From Phycisphaerales bacterium (GTDB taxonomy: Bacteria > Planctomycetota > Phycisphaerae > Phycisphaerales > UBA1924): DNA of 36,514 bases. Made by a program: the position numbers and the translations under genes. Below, one piece after another: positions 8,235-16,687 of the stretch; positions within the stretch are counted from its first letter, which is position 1, and every line of letters starts with the position of its first letter. The stretch is from positions 1 through 36,514 of the forward strand of contig JANQQZ010000099.1 in the NCBI GenBank assembly GCA_028284805.1, written 5' to 3'. The notes under the pieces were generated by a model. It searched no databases. It was not told the origin of the DNA and worked only from the letters and a program-made list of their open reading frames with translations.

Positions 8235-9442
8235 GGGGTGGTCTCCGGGCTCGTGGTGCTTGCGGCGAGGGTTCGTCGGGCGTTCTGCGCGGCGACCAGG
8301 GTGTACGCGGTGATGAGCACAGGATCGTTCTCCATCCAGCGGTCATCGACCACACGGACGGAGCCATCGGGCTCTTGCAGTTCGATCAGCTTGTTGGCGA
8401 GGTCGGCGGTCCAGTCGGCGTCGCCTGTATCGGTCGGCAGCAGCAGCTCGCCTCGCGCACCGAGGGCTCGCCCGAAGACGAGCAGGAAGTAGTAGTACCC
8501 GTCCGTGCCGATGCCCGGGTTCTCGTCGAGCGTGTAGTTGGCGGCCATCCAGTTCATCGCGGCGGCGACGCGCGGGTCGTTCTCGTCCAGCCGGGCGTAG
8601 GCGTAGCTCTTGAAGCCCGCGTAGGTCATGCTGCCGTACGCGCGGAGGCGGCTGGCCGCGGCGCCATCGCTCAGCGTTTCCTGGATCTCGCCCGCTTTCG
8701 ATTCGCCGATGCCGAGGTCGCTCTCGGCACCGGAGGGGCTCGTCGAATAGATGAACCCGCCCTGCGTGGAGCCCGCTGCGTAGGGCATGTCGTTGACGCT
8801 GCCCAGCATCTGCGTGCGTTCGAGGAATGTGAGCGCACGCTGGACAGCCGGGTCGTCCCCGGGCACGCCCGCGTCTTCGAGAGCCTGGAGCCAGAAGGTG
8901 AGGTTGGAGTTGTCGGGCCGGCCGCTCCGCCCGTAGCCCACACCGCCGTAGAACGGGTGGGTGCGTTCGACCGCATCGACCTCGTCGGTAAGCGCGGCGG
9001 GCACGTTCGCGGTGCTCCCCCACTGCAGCTCGCGCAGGAAGCTCACCGCGGGCTCGATGGCGGCGTCGGCCTCGGGCAACTCGTCGCGCGCGAGCGACAG
9101 CGCCGAGACGCAGATCGCGGTGTTGTAGCTGGCGAGCAGGCGGTCGTAGATGCCGCCGTCGGGCTGTCGGTAGCTCAGGATGAACTCGAGGCCCTCGAGC
9201 ACATCGGGGTCAGTGGTGTCGATCGCGGGGTCCATGAGCATGCCCGTGATCGCGAGGCCCGTGATCGCGGGGAACACGGGCCTGCCCTCGGCAACGGACC
9301 AGCCTCCGGTGTCGCCCTGCTGCGACCGCAGGTAGTCGATCGCGCCCGCCGCGAACTGTTCGAGCTGCTCGTCGGTGCTTTGGGCGACTGCCAGCGGAGA
9401 CACCAGCGCTGCCAGCACAAGGGCGATCCATCGGACGTTCAT
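8231..9442 (-). CDS. Secreted squalene-cyclase/prenyltransferase-repeat protein
   Basis: A 403-residue exported protein. Residues 1-20 (basic start, hydrophobic core, then AVAQ) form a signal peptide. The rest is an alpha/alpha-barrel of QW-like repeats as in squalene-hopene cyclases and prenyltransferases: QQGDTGGWSVAEG, RQPDGGIYDRLLASYNTA, STQGGFIYSTS, GIGTDGYYYFLLVFG and QEPDGSVRVVDDRWMEND, each paired with helices. The DxDD motif of class II cyclases is missing, so terpene cyclisation is unlikely. Such proteins are common in planctomycetes, with unknown function. Its ATG overlaps the rsmE stop by 4 nt and its stop overlaps the M32 start by 4 nt. Confidence 0.85.
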   Translation of the reverse strand: MNVRWIALVLAALVSPLAVAQSTDEQLEQFAAGAIDYLRSQQGDTGGWSVAEGRPVFPAITGLAITGMLMDPAIDTTDPDVLEGLEFILSYRQPDGGIYDRLLASYNTAICVSALSLARDELPEADAAIEPAVSFLRELQWGSTANVPAALTDEVDAVERTHPFYGGVGYGRSGRPDNSNLTFWLQALEDAGVPGDDPAVQRALTFLERTQMLGSVNDMPYAAGSTQGGFIYSTSPSGAESDLGIGESKAGEIQETLSDGAAASRLRAYGSMTYAGFKSYAYARLDENDPRVAAAMNWMAANYTLDENPGIGTDGYYYFLLVFGRALGARGELLLPTDTGDADWTADLANKLIELQEPDGSVRVVDDRWMENDPVLITAYTLVAAQNARRTLAASTTSPETTP

Positions 9443-10164
9443 GCGCTCCCTTTCGAACGGTGTCGGTTCTCGGCGTCGAGAACGATACCCGCCGCGACGA
9501 CGGAGGCGGTCTCGATCCGCATGGCGTGCCTGCCGAAACCGGTGATGCGGGCCCCGGCTGCACTTGCGGCATCGAGCTCGGCCTCGGTCCAGCCTCCCTC
9601 GGGGCCCACGAGCAGCGTGAGGTCATCGAGGCCCGAGGGTTCGTAGGGATCACCGCTCGCGTCGGCGAGAATCGCACCGGGGCGGAGTGCGTCGGCGAGC
9701 CCGCAACCGGGCACGATGGTCATCGCCCAGGCTCGGCCGCACTGCTTGGCCGCTTCGAGCGTGACCCGGGTCAGACGATCGAGCTTTCCGTCACGCGGGT
9801 CGACGACAGAACGCTTGGTGTGGAGCGGCGACCACGCGGCGACGCCGACCTGGCTTAGCTGGTCGATCATGGACTCGAGCCGGGGCCCCTTTGGTGCGGC
9901 AGACGCGACCCGAATCTGAGGCACAGGACGGGGCAGGCGGTCGATCTCAAGCACACGGGCACGGAGGGACCACCCGGCTTTCTTGCCCAGTTTGACAATC
10001 TCGGTGACCTCTGCGCGAGCGACGACACCGTGTCCATCCAGAAGTTCCAGGGGCTGGCCCGGTTCGAGGCGTTTGACGCGTGCGGCGTGGTGCGCCTCTT
10101 CGCCCGTGATCTCGACAAGTTCGTCGTTGTCGGTGACAGGCTGAGGGAGCATGATGCGGTGCAT
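9439..10164 (-). CDS. rsmE: 16S rRNA (uracil1498-N3)-methyltransferase
   Basis: A 241-residue SPOUT-class methyltransferase that methylates N3 of U1498 in 16S rRNA using S-adenosylmethionine. An N-terminal PUA-like part (HHAARVKRLEPGQPLELLDG, residues 25-44) precedes the trefoil-knot domain. QLSQVGV (102-108) stands where most RsmE proteins have KxTELGV. LLVGPEGGWTEAEL (184-197) and RIETASVVAAGIVL (216-229) are the SAM-binding knot motifs. The length is normal for the family. It is the first gene of the three-gene operon with the cyclase-repeat and M32 genes. The 105-bp gap to the divergent acidic membrane protein gene should hold its promoter, which I cannot pin down. Confidence 0.96.
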   Translation of the reverse strand: MHRIMLPQPVTDNDELVEITGEEAHHAARVKRLEPGQPLELLDGHGVVARAEVTEIVKLGKKAGWSLRARVLEIDRLPRPVPQIRVASAAPKGPRLESMIDQLSQVGVAAWSPLHTKRSVVDPRDGKLDRLTRVTLEAAKQCGRAWAMTIVPGCGLADALRPGAILADASGDPYEPSGLDDLTLLVGPEGGWTEAELDAASAAGARITGFGRHAMRIETASVVAAGIVLDAENRHRSKGSA

Positions 10165-10269
10165 GGTCGACCCCGGAACGGGTGTGGCGACGGAGGCCCC
10201 GGATCGCGGGACGGGCCTTGAGTGCGGGGCCCGGCCGACCGATCATGCCAATCGGGGTGTGTACCGACG

Positions 10270-11136
10270 ATGGCCGAGCCGCAGGATAGCCTGACCGACA
10301 ACCAGCTTGACGAGCATGTCGATGCGCTCGTGCAGGAGATGTCGGGCTTGGCTGAGGAGCACGAGCCCGAGCCGGCGGCCGAGCCCGGAGAGGGCGAGGC
10401 GGAGTCGCTCGACGGGCAGGTCGAGGCGATGCTGACCGAGGCGGTCGAGCAGGCCGAGGTGGAATCACCGGCACCCGTCGAGGGTGAGGCCTCGGACCAA
10501 CCGCCTGAAGTCGAGAACACGGAGCCCGAGAGCTCGAGCCCGGACACGGTGGAGGACCTTGACGCCGAGCTCGCCGATCTTGCGGACGAGCTGCTCGAGG
10601 GTGACTTCGACGATGTCGACGATGTGCTGGCCGCGGGCAACCCGACCGAGCCGATACCGCCCCCTGAGCCCGAGGCGGCGGAAGCGGCAGAAGACGAGCA
10701 GGCGCCTGCGTCGGAACCCGCTTCGCCCGAGCCCGCCGCGGATGCGGAGCCAGGAACCGATGCTGAACCCTCGCAGGCGACCGAACCCGAGCCGGGATCT
10801 GTTGCAGACCAGCGCGAACCCGATGAAGCCCCGGTCGAAGCCAGGGCGCCCACCGAGACCGCGGCTCTGGATGCAGCACCGGGCGGGCTGAAGCACCGGC
10901 TGACGACCGCGGTCTACGAGGCGGCGGTCGCAGCGAACAAGCCGCTGGATGCGAAGCCGACCTATGCGCGCGACATCGTCGGCTGGTTCGCCGCGGTGAC
11001 CCTGTTCAACGCGCTCGCGGTCTGGGTGTTCTTCCTGCTGGTGCGGAGCCCCGATCCCGGGCCTTCGCCCGCCGACGTGGTCACGCTGGAGGTTCCGGCA
11101 GAGGCGTCCGCAGCCGAGATCACGGATCCTGGCTGA
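10270..11136 (+). CDS. Acidic, Glu/Ala/Pro-rich single-span membrane protein
   Basis: A 288-residue protein I do not recognise. Residues 1-205 are extremely acidic and mostly Glu, Ala, Pro and Asp, so probably disordered. Three short amphipathic helices interrupt them with a shared pattern: LDEHVDALVQEM (13-24), DGQVEAMLTEAVEQ (48-61) and DLDAELADLADELLEGDFDD (97-116). A basic-to-neutral linker (206-236) leads to one hydrophobic span (237-258) and a 30-residue tail. With no N-terminal signal, the acidic part is probably cytoplasmic and tail-anchored. ATG at 10270 is chosen; GTG at 10222 would add 16 unconvincing residues. The stop overlaps the convergent peptidase gene by 17 nt. It could be a scaffold or docking protein. 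Confidence 0.8.
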   Translation: MAEPQDSLTDNQLDEHVDALVQEMSGLAEEHEPEPAAEPGEGEAESLDGQVEAMLTEAVEQAEVESPAPVEGEASDQPPEVENTEPESSSPDTVEDLDAELADLADELLEGDFDDVDDVLAAGNPTEPIPPPEPEAAEAAEDEQAPASEPASPEPAADAEPGTDAEPSQATEPEPGSVADQREPDEAPVEARAPTETAALDAAPGGLKHRLTTAVYEAAVAANKPLDAKPTYARDIVGWFAAVTLFNALAVWVFFLLVRSPDPGPSPADVVTLEVPAEASAAEITDPG

Positions 11137-12232
11137 TCGAGGCGCGCCAGTCGGCGTCGAGCTCGTCGAAAGACATCTCAAACGCCTCGACGGTCGCGTC
11201 GTCGAGTGTGCTGCCCGACATCATGCCCTGCAGCCACCGGTTCCGGGCGCTGCGCCCGAAGCGGTCCGAGGCATAGGCCACGAAGTGCAGGCCCTGGACG
11301 TAGACGTAGCCATAGTCGTCCGGGTCAGTCTCGTAGAAGTTCGTGATGTCGTCCCAGTCGGCGAGTTGGTCGGTCGTGTGCCACTCTCGCACCATCCGCG
11401 TCGAGCGGTCGTACGCCCGGCTGAACCTGTTCGCCCCGAGTTCTGCGGCGCCCTCGAGCACCCACCACGGCATGCCGTGCGCCCGTTCGATGGCGAGCGG
11501 AATGTCGGGCCCGCCCATGGCGAAGGTGAGCGCGTGCCCGTACTCGTGAGCGAGAACCGACTTGAGCCACGCGGTCGATGTCCGTTGTCCGATGAGCTTG
11601 ATCGACTCCCCTGGCTCGTTCCACCCGCCAAGATCCTCGACGTAGGACGGGAAGATCGAGAACTTCAGCTCGAGCATCGTCGGGTACATCTTCACGACCT
11701 GCGGGTGATCGAGCATGCTCTCGAACCCCTCCTCCACGTGCGCCTTGATCTCGGGCCAGTGCCTGGTCACTTCCCGGGCCAATGACGACGCGCCGTTGGC
11801 GTAGAGGACACGCAGGCCCTCGGCGTCGCGCTCGCGCCAGTCGCGCCCGCCGAAGTGCCACTGGCCGTCCTCGTTCACGAAGCGGGTGTGGATCTCGAGC
11901 TCGCGGTCGTCGCCGTCCCAATTCGGGGTGTTCCAGGTGATGCGGACGGTCGCGGTTGCCTCGCCGTCGTCGCCGATCTTGGGCTCGGAGATCAGCTCGT
12001 AGGTGAGCACGTCGGGTGCGATGCGGGTGATGTCCTTCGCCCAGGCGCGCTGCTCGATCAGGAACTCGGGCTCGTCGGTCGCGACGTGCTCGAGGTATGC
12101 CTCGGCGTCACCCGCGATTGCGGCAGAGGCCATCGCGTCGAGGGTGGACGAGAGGTCCTCCGCGAGCGCAGGCTGGGCGAGCACGGGGACAGCCGCGATC
12201 GCGGCAACGACGAGCGAGAATCTGATGATCAT
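11120..12232 (-). CDS. Secreted gluzincin-like metallopeptidase (MA clan)
   Basis: A 370-residue exported protein. A signal peptide covers residues 1-24 (hydrophobic, ending ALA). An N-terminal NTF2- or cystatin-like part (about 30-135, with strands such as ATATVRITW and RELEIHTRFV) precedes a zinc peptidase domain. The domain has HEYGHALTF (229-237) with catalytic Glu230, and WWVLEGAAELGA (256-267), which offers the third zinc ligand as in peptidase-MA-like families. The substrate is unknown; periplasmic or extracellular protein turnover is likely. It lies 17 nt downstream of the beta-rich protein gene and so is probably the last gene of the asnS operon. No clear Shine-Dalgarno sequence precedes the ATG. 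Confidence 0.85.
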   Translation of the reverse strand: MIIRFSLVVAAIAAVPVLAQPALAEDLSSTLDAMASAAIAGDAEAYLEHVATDEPEFLIEQRAWAKDITRIAPDVLTYELISEPKIGDDGEATATVRITWNTPNWDGDDRELEIHTRFVNEDGQWHFGGRDWRERDAEGLRVLYANGASSLAREVTRHWPEIKAHVEEGFESMLDHPQVVKMYPTMLELKFSIFPSYVEDLGGWNEPGESIKLIGQRTSTAWLKSVLAHEYGHALTFAMGGPDIPLAIERAHGMPWWVLEGAAELGANRFSRAYDRSTRMVREWHTTDQLADWDDITNFYETDPDDYGYVYVQGLHFVAYASDRFGRSARNRWLQGMMSGSTLDDATVEAFEMSFDELDADWRASISQDP

Positions 12233-12249
12233 GCGTCGAGTCTACGTCG

Positions 12250-13209
12250 TCAGAACCCGAGGCTCAGGCCCACGCTGAAGCCTGTCAGGTCGTTACCGAT
12301 GATCGCAACGGCCTTGGCCGATGCGATGCCGCCAAGAGGGAGGGCATCGACGAGCCGGAGGCCCGCGCCGACCTGGAAGAAGCGTCGAACGCCGAACAGG
12401 TCGCCCTCGGTGAACTGCTTGACGCCCGCGAAGGCTTGCCACTCGATGTCGCCTCCGGCGAGCGTGAGCGGGGTCGGCCCGAAGAGGTCGGCGCGGGCGG
12501 TCACGTACTGGAGCGTGGTCGAGAAGTCCTGCGCGTCGTCATCGCTGCGCAGGGTTTCGACCCAGCGGACGTCGTACCTGGCGGCGAAGCTCGAACGCAG
12601 GTCGTTGGGCAGAGGACGGTCCCACTGTCCACGCGCCGCGACACCCAGCCCGCCGACCCATGAGTCCCAGTTCAGCCCGATGCCATCGACGATCGCCGCA
12701 GCCAGGGGGGCGCCGGGCCCGCCGTAGTCGGCGCTGTTGTTGACGTACGCGATCGAGACGTTCGTGAGCGCCGCAAACCGGAGCCCCTCGATCGGCTCGA
12801 TCTCGGGCCCGAGGCCGATCAGGCCGCTCACGGTGGTGAAATTGGACTCGACCGACGCCTCGGAGCCGGGCAGCATGCCGTCGAAGATGTCGGCGTTATC
12901 CTCGCCCGCGTTGGCGATTGCAACCACGCCCTCGGTCCTGAGCGCGACCATGCTGTCCCCGAAGACATCGAAGCTGCGTGAGCCCGGGAGCGAGAGCAGC
13001 GAGATCGTCGTCCCTTCCTCGTTGTCGATCTCGTAGCGGGCGCCGGAGAACTCGATGTCATCGGACAATTGCACGAGGCTCGCGACGGACTTGGCGAACT
13101 CGACGCTCCGGAGGTTCCCCCGGAGCTCTTCGCGCAGGTCGTCGATGGTCGGCTGCGCACCGATCGCCGTCGTACCGCCCACGCAGAGCAGAGCAACGGC
13201 ACACCGCAT
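12250..13209 (-). CDS. Secreted beta-rich protein, possible outer-membrane barrel
   Basis: A 319-residue protein of unknown function. Residues 1-19 form a signal peptide ([19 protein letters not shown]). The mature part is rich in Gly, Ala and alternating strands, for example LRFAALTNVSIAYVNN, GGLGVAARGQWD, SFAARYDVRWVETL and FQVGAGLRLVDAL. It ends in VGLSLGF, a terminal aromatic residue typical of beta-barrel outer-membrane proteins. ATG at 13209 overlaps the asnS stop by one base (TGATG), so it is translationally coupled to asnS. An in-frame extension upstream of this ATG is only the asnS gene read in another frame. The barrel is inferred from pattern, not from a recognised family. Confidence 0.75.
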   Translation of the reverse strand: MRCAVALLCVGGTTAIGAQPTIDDLREELRGNLRSVEFAKSVASLVQLSDDIEFSGARYEIDNEEGTTISLLSLPGSRSFDVFGDSMVALRTEGVVAIANAGEDNADIFDGMLPGSEASVESNFTTVSGLIGLGPEIEPIEGLRFAALTNVSIAYVNNSADYGGPGAPLAAAIVDGIGLNWDSWVGGLGVAARGQWDRPLPNDLRSSFAARYDVRWVETLRSDDDAQDFSTTLQYVTARADLFGPTPLTLAGGDIEWQAFAGVKQFTEGDLFGVRRFFQVGAGLRLVDALPLGGIASAKAVAIIGNDLTGFSVGLSLGF

Positions 13210-14627
13210 CAGAAATCGGCCTGCTTGGGTGCGCGGGGGAAGGGGATCACGTCGCGGATGTTGGCCATGCCCGTGCAGAACTGGATGAGGCGTTCGAAGC
13301 CGAGCCCGAAGCCCGCGTGGGGCACGGTGCCGTACCTGCGCAGGTCGCGGTACCACCAGTAATCGTCTTTGTTCAGCCCCATCTCATCGATGCGGGCGTC
13401 GAGGACATCGAGGCGTTCCTCGCGCTGCGAGCCGCCGATGATCTCGCCGATGCCCGGGACGAGCACGTCCATCGCGGCGACCGTCTCGCGCCCCTGCGCG
13501 TCCGGGTCGTTCATCCGCATGTAGAACGCCTTGATCGTCTTGGGGTAGTCCGTGACGATCAGCGGCTGCTTGAAGTGTTCCTCGGTGAGATACCGCTCGT
13601 GCTCGGACTGCATGTCCAGACCCCACTCGACGGGGTACTCGAACGTCTTGCCCGACTTCTGAAGCACCTCGATCGCCTCGGTGTAGGGCAGCCGCCTGAA
13701 GTCGCTCGCGATGATGTGCTTGAGGTTGTCGATCAGGCCCGGCTGGATGCGCTGGTCGAAGAACGCCATGTCGTCGGCCCGGGCGGTCAGCACGTCATCA
13801 AACAGGAACTTGAGCATGTCCTCGGCGAGCTGGGCGTTGTCGGCCAGATCCGCGAAGGCGATCTCGGGCTCGACCATCCAGAACTCCGCCAGGTGACGGC
13901 TCGTGTTGCTGTTCTCAGCGCGAAAGGTCGGCCCAAAGGTGTAGACCCGGCTCAGCGCGTTGCAGTAGGTCTCGACGTTGAGTTGGCCCGACACGGTCAG
14001 ATGGGCCTCGCGCCCGAAGAAGTCCTCGCTGAAGTCGACGCCGCCCTCGTTGTCACCCTCTTTGATGCGAGGCGGGTTCATGGCGTCGAGCGTGCTGACG
14101 CGGAACATGTCGCCCGCGCCCTCGGCGTCGCTGGCCGTGATGATCGGGGTGTGCACGTAGTAGAAGCCGCGGTCGTCAAAGAACCGGTGGATGCCCATCG
14201 CCAGGCGGTGGCGCACGCGGGCGACGGCACCGAACGTGTTGGTCCGCACGCGCAGGTGCGCGACTTCGCGCAGATACTCGAAGGTGTGCCGCTTCGCACT
14301 CGCGGGGTAGGTGTCCGGATCCTCGACCCAGCCGATGACGCTGACGCTCGTCGCCTTGACCTCGACCGACTGCCCCTTGCCTTTGGACTCGACCAGCTCG
14401 CCTTCGACCTCGATCGAGCAGCCCGTGGTGAGCTTCTGGATCTCGCTCTCGTAGTTGGCGAGGTCAGCGGGGGCGACGACCTGGATCGGGTCGAAGCTGG
14501 TGCCGTCGTGCAGGTTGATGAAGCTGAGCCCGGCTTTGGAGTCGCGCCGGGTACGCACCCAGCCCTTGAGGGTGATGGTCTCGCCCGGGGCTTTGGCGAG
14601 AGCGTCGGCGACACGGATCCAGGACAT
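13209..14627 (-). CDS. asnS: Asparagine--tRNA ligase
   Basis: A 472-residue class IIb aminoacyl-tRNA synthetase that charges tRNA-Asn directly. An N-terminal OB fold for anticodon binding (about 15-105; [20 protein letters not shown]) is followed by the catalytic domain. Motif 2 is [15 protein letters not shown] (235-249). Motif 3 is [12 protein letters not shown] (439-450). The end, [15 protein letters not shown], is the standard AsnRS C-terminus. ATG at 14627 has GGAGGAA 5 bases upstream. The length is normal. A 74-nt gap separates it from the upstream pseudopilin gene, so it may have its own promoter. The next gene begins within its stop codon. Confidence 0.98.
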   Translation of the reverse strand: MSWIRVADALAKAPGETITLKGWVRTRRDSKAGLSFINLHDGTSFDPIQVVAPADLANYESEIQKLTTGCSIEVEGELVESKGKGQSVEVKATSVSVIGWVEDPDTYPASAKRHTFEYLREVAHLRVRTNTFGAVARVRHRLAMGIHRFFDDRGFYYVHTPIITASDAEGAGDMFRVSTLDAMNPPRIKEGDNEGGVDFSEDFFGREAHLTVSGQLNVETYCNALSRVYTFGPTFRAENSNTSRHLAEFWMVEPEIAFADLADNAQLAEDMLKFLFDDVLTARADDMAFFDQRIQPGLIDNLKHIIASDFRRLPYTEAIEVLQKSGKTFEYPVEWGLDMQSEHERYLTEEHFKQPLIVTDYPKTIKAFYMRMNDPDAQGRETVAAMDVLVPGIGEIIGGSQREERLDVLDARIDEMGLNKDDYWWYRDLRRYGTVPHAGFGLGFERLIQFCTGMANIRDVIPFPRAPKQADF

Positions 14628-14701
14628 CGGCGTTCCTCCGGCGGGCAGCTGGGTTCGCCCGATGCTAGCAGCCAGGGGTTGGAGACCCGAGTCGTGGGCG
14701 A

Positions 14702-15526
14702 TCAGCGCGATCGGTTGAACTCGCCGTACTCGACGAAACGGGTGTTGTAGGCGTTCTCGAAGACGAGCCGCCCGCGGCTGTCGACGATCTTCATGTAGAG
14801 GTCGTTGGCACGGAAATCGGCGCGCTCGGGCTCTGTGACGTCGGGCCCGTCGGGGAAGTCGAAGGCGTCGACGACGCCGTCGATCATCGCCATGTGCCCC
14901 TTGCCTCTGTGTCGCTTGGTGAGCTGGTCGCGGTTGCCCCAACGCCCGTCGGTGATCTCGGAGTTGAAGACGTAGCCGCTCTCCTCGATGAAGACGGGCA
15001 GCGTGCGCAGACGCTGATCGTGGAGCAGGCTTCTGGAGGCGAATGGCGCGATGATGTCGGGCGGGGTATCGCCCGAGTAGCTGTCGCGGTCGAGGCGGTA
15101 GACGTTCCACATCTTCGCGACGTCGGCGCCGTTGGCGCCCTCGTACATGGTGTAGTCGAAGTCGACGCCGTTCTCGAGGTTGTCGAAGAGATCGCTGGCG
15201 TCCGAGCCATCGACGGAGCGGCGTTTGTTCTTGGGGCAGGCCATGATCTCGTTGACGTCGTCGACGTAGGTCCAGATCGCGCCGGGTTCGGGGTCGCGTC
15301 GGGGGCGGTCGATGCGAGCCCACCGCTGGGCGTCCCAGATCTGACCCCGGTGGTCGTTGGCGTAGATCGCGGTCGCGGTGCCCGCCTGCCTGAGCCGGAT
15401 CTGGCAGACGGTGCTCAGCGACGACTCGCGGGCGGCGCCGAGCGCGGGCAGCAGGATGCCGATCAGCAGCGCGATGATCGCGATGACGACCAGCAACTCG
15501 ATGAGCGTGAACGCACGACGGGGCAT
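14702..15526 (-). CDS. Pseudopilin-like H-X9-DG protein (tandem copy 2)
   Basis: A 274-residue exported protein with a type IV prepilin-like N-terminus: MPRRA then [17 protein letters not shown]. It should be cleaved by prepilin peptidase before Phe6, with Glu10 as the conserved E5. A hydrophobic stalk helix covers 6-35. The globular domain has a CPKNKRRS block, [15 protein letters not shown], and H-(RGKGHMAMI)-DG, which fits the H-X9-DG motif of planctomycete pseudopilin-like proteins. The end is FNRSR. ATG at 15526 is chosen because the prepilin leader must start there. Its neighbour at 15555 is a clear paralogue. It may be a minor pilin or a component of a secretion pseudopilus. Confidence 0.88.
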   Translation of the reverse strand: MPRRAFTLIELLVVIAIIALLIGILLPALGAARESSLSTVCQIRLRQAGTATAIYANDHRGQIWDAQRWARIDRPRRDPEPGAIWTYVDDVNEIMACPKNKRRSVDGSDASDLFDNLENGVDFDYTMYEGANGADVAKMWNVYRLDRDSYSGDTPPDIIAPFASRSLLHDQRLRTLPVFIEESGYVFNSEITDGRWGNRDQLTKRHRGKGHMAMIDGVVDAFDFPDGPDVTEPERADFRANDLYMKIVDSRGRLVFENAYNTRFVEYGEFNRSR

Positions 15527-15554
15527 GGCGCGGGGCCCTGAAATGGAACCGCCC

Positions 15555-16481
15555 TCAGCGGGCGCGGTTGACCCAGCCATAGGGCAGCGAGGAGCGGTTG
15601 TCGCCCTGCTCAAAGAGGTTGTCCCAGAAGGCGAACCCACCGGCTTGGTCTGCGACCTTGATGTAGAAGTCGTTGGCGGTGAAGTCCTCACCTGTGCCGT
15701 CCCAGACCTCTTCGCCGCCCGGACCGTCGCCTGGATCGAGGTCCTCGACGACGCCATCGATCATGAGGATATTGCCTTTGCCGCCATGACGCTGGGTGAG
15801 CTGGTCGTCGTTGGCCCATCGCCCGTCGAAGCTGACGGCCCCCTCGGAGACGCCGTTGTAGAAGAACGAGCTCTCCTCGCCGAAGATCGGCAGGGTGCGC
15901 ATCCGGAGTTCATCCGGAAGCAACTGATCCTTCCTGAAGCTTGCGACCCGATCCGGTGCTGTGTCGGTCTCCCAACGGTCCCCGTCGATGCCCACGCGGT
16001 CGAGGCGCCAGACGAGCCACTGCTTCGAGACCTTGGCGCCCTGGGCGCCCTCGAGGAAGGTGTAGTCGAAATCGATCTGGGCTCCCTCGTTGGTGATGTC
16101 GGTGGAGGCGTAGTCGTTGCCGTCGGCGGAGCGGCGTTTGTTGGTGGGGCACTCAGCGATCTCGTCGACATCGTCGACGTACTCGTACATCGCGCCCTTC
16201 TGGGGGAAGCCGGGCTCGCCGAAGCCGGGCTCGAAGTCGTCGTCGCCGACGCGGTTCCAGGTGTAGGCGTCCCAGATCTGGTCCTTGTGGTCGTTGGCGT
16301 AGAGCTGGGTTGCGAGCCCGATCTGACGGAGGCGGGTCTGACAGATGGTGTTCTGCGCGCTGGCCCGGGCTTTGCCCAGGGCGGGCAGCAGGATGCCGAT
16401 CAGCAGCGCGATAATCGCGATGACGACCAACAACTCAATAAGTGTGAAGGCACGACGACCGGTAGAGGTGCGAGCAATCAT
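15555..16481 (-). CDS. Pseudopilin-like H-X9-DG protein (tandem copy 1)
   Basis: A 308-residue paralogue of the next gene. The leader [11 protein letters not shown] precedes [17 protein letters not shown], cleaved before Phe12, with Glu16 as E5. Shared landmarks are the IYAND/LYANDHK block, [31 protein letters not shown] and H-(GGKGNILMI)-DG, an exact H-X9-DG motif, with a terminal VNRAR. It is longer than its partner through acidic insertions around residues 88-100 and 255-270. ATG at 16481 has AGGAG 6 bases upstream. It is the first gene of the minus-strand run towards asnS. The two copies are 28 nt apart and likely co-transcribed. Confidence 0.88.
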   Translation of the reverse strand: MIARTSTGRRAFTLIELLVVIAIIALLIGILLPALGKARASAQNTICQTRLRQIGLATQLYANDHKDQIWDAYTWNRVGDDDFEPGFGEPGFPQKGAMYEYVDDVDEIAECPTNKRRSADGNDYASTDITNEGAQIDFDYTFLEGAQGAKVSKQWLVWRLDRVGIDGDRWETDTAPDRVASFRKDQLLPDELRMRTLPIFGEESSFFYNGVSEGAVSFDGRWANDDQLTQRHGGKGNILMIDGVVEDLDPGDGPGGEEVWDGTGEDFTANDFYIKVADQAGGFAFWDNLFEQGDNRSSLPYGWVNRAR

Positions 16482-16524
16482 GATGAACTCCTGAATCCGG
16501 CGGCGAGACCCGCTGGTGTACAGA

Positions 16525-16553
16525 AGCATACAACCCTCGAATCGCGGTTGGAA
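16525..16553 (-). promoter_or_regulatory. Candidate promoter for the pseudopilin genes
   Basis: On the minus strand TATGCT (complement of 16525-16530) is a fair -10. It lies 17 bases downstream of TTCCAA (complement of 16548-16553), a poor -35. The leader to the ATG at 16481 would be about 37 nt. The spacing is right but the -35 is weak. Confidence 0.3.
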
Positions 16554-16687
16554 GCGGGTTTTGCTCTCAATCGACCTCGACGGGGAAAATACATGTCCGC
16601 TGTATACAGGATCTTGTGTTCCACTCGGGCGAAGCCCCGCGAGGTACGCCGGGAGTGTCCGGACGGGCGGTGATACCGTTCGGTGTG

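Noticed and set aside
8231..9442. Functional squalene-hopene cyclase
   Set aside because: The DxDD catalytic motif is missing, the protein is much shorter than cyclases (about 630 or more residues), and it has a secretion signal.
16600..16609. CTGTATACAG palindrome as an operator for rlmN
   Set aside because: Ten bases is short, no second half-site or known motif accompanies it, and it may only be a -10-like element. No -35 is seen.
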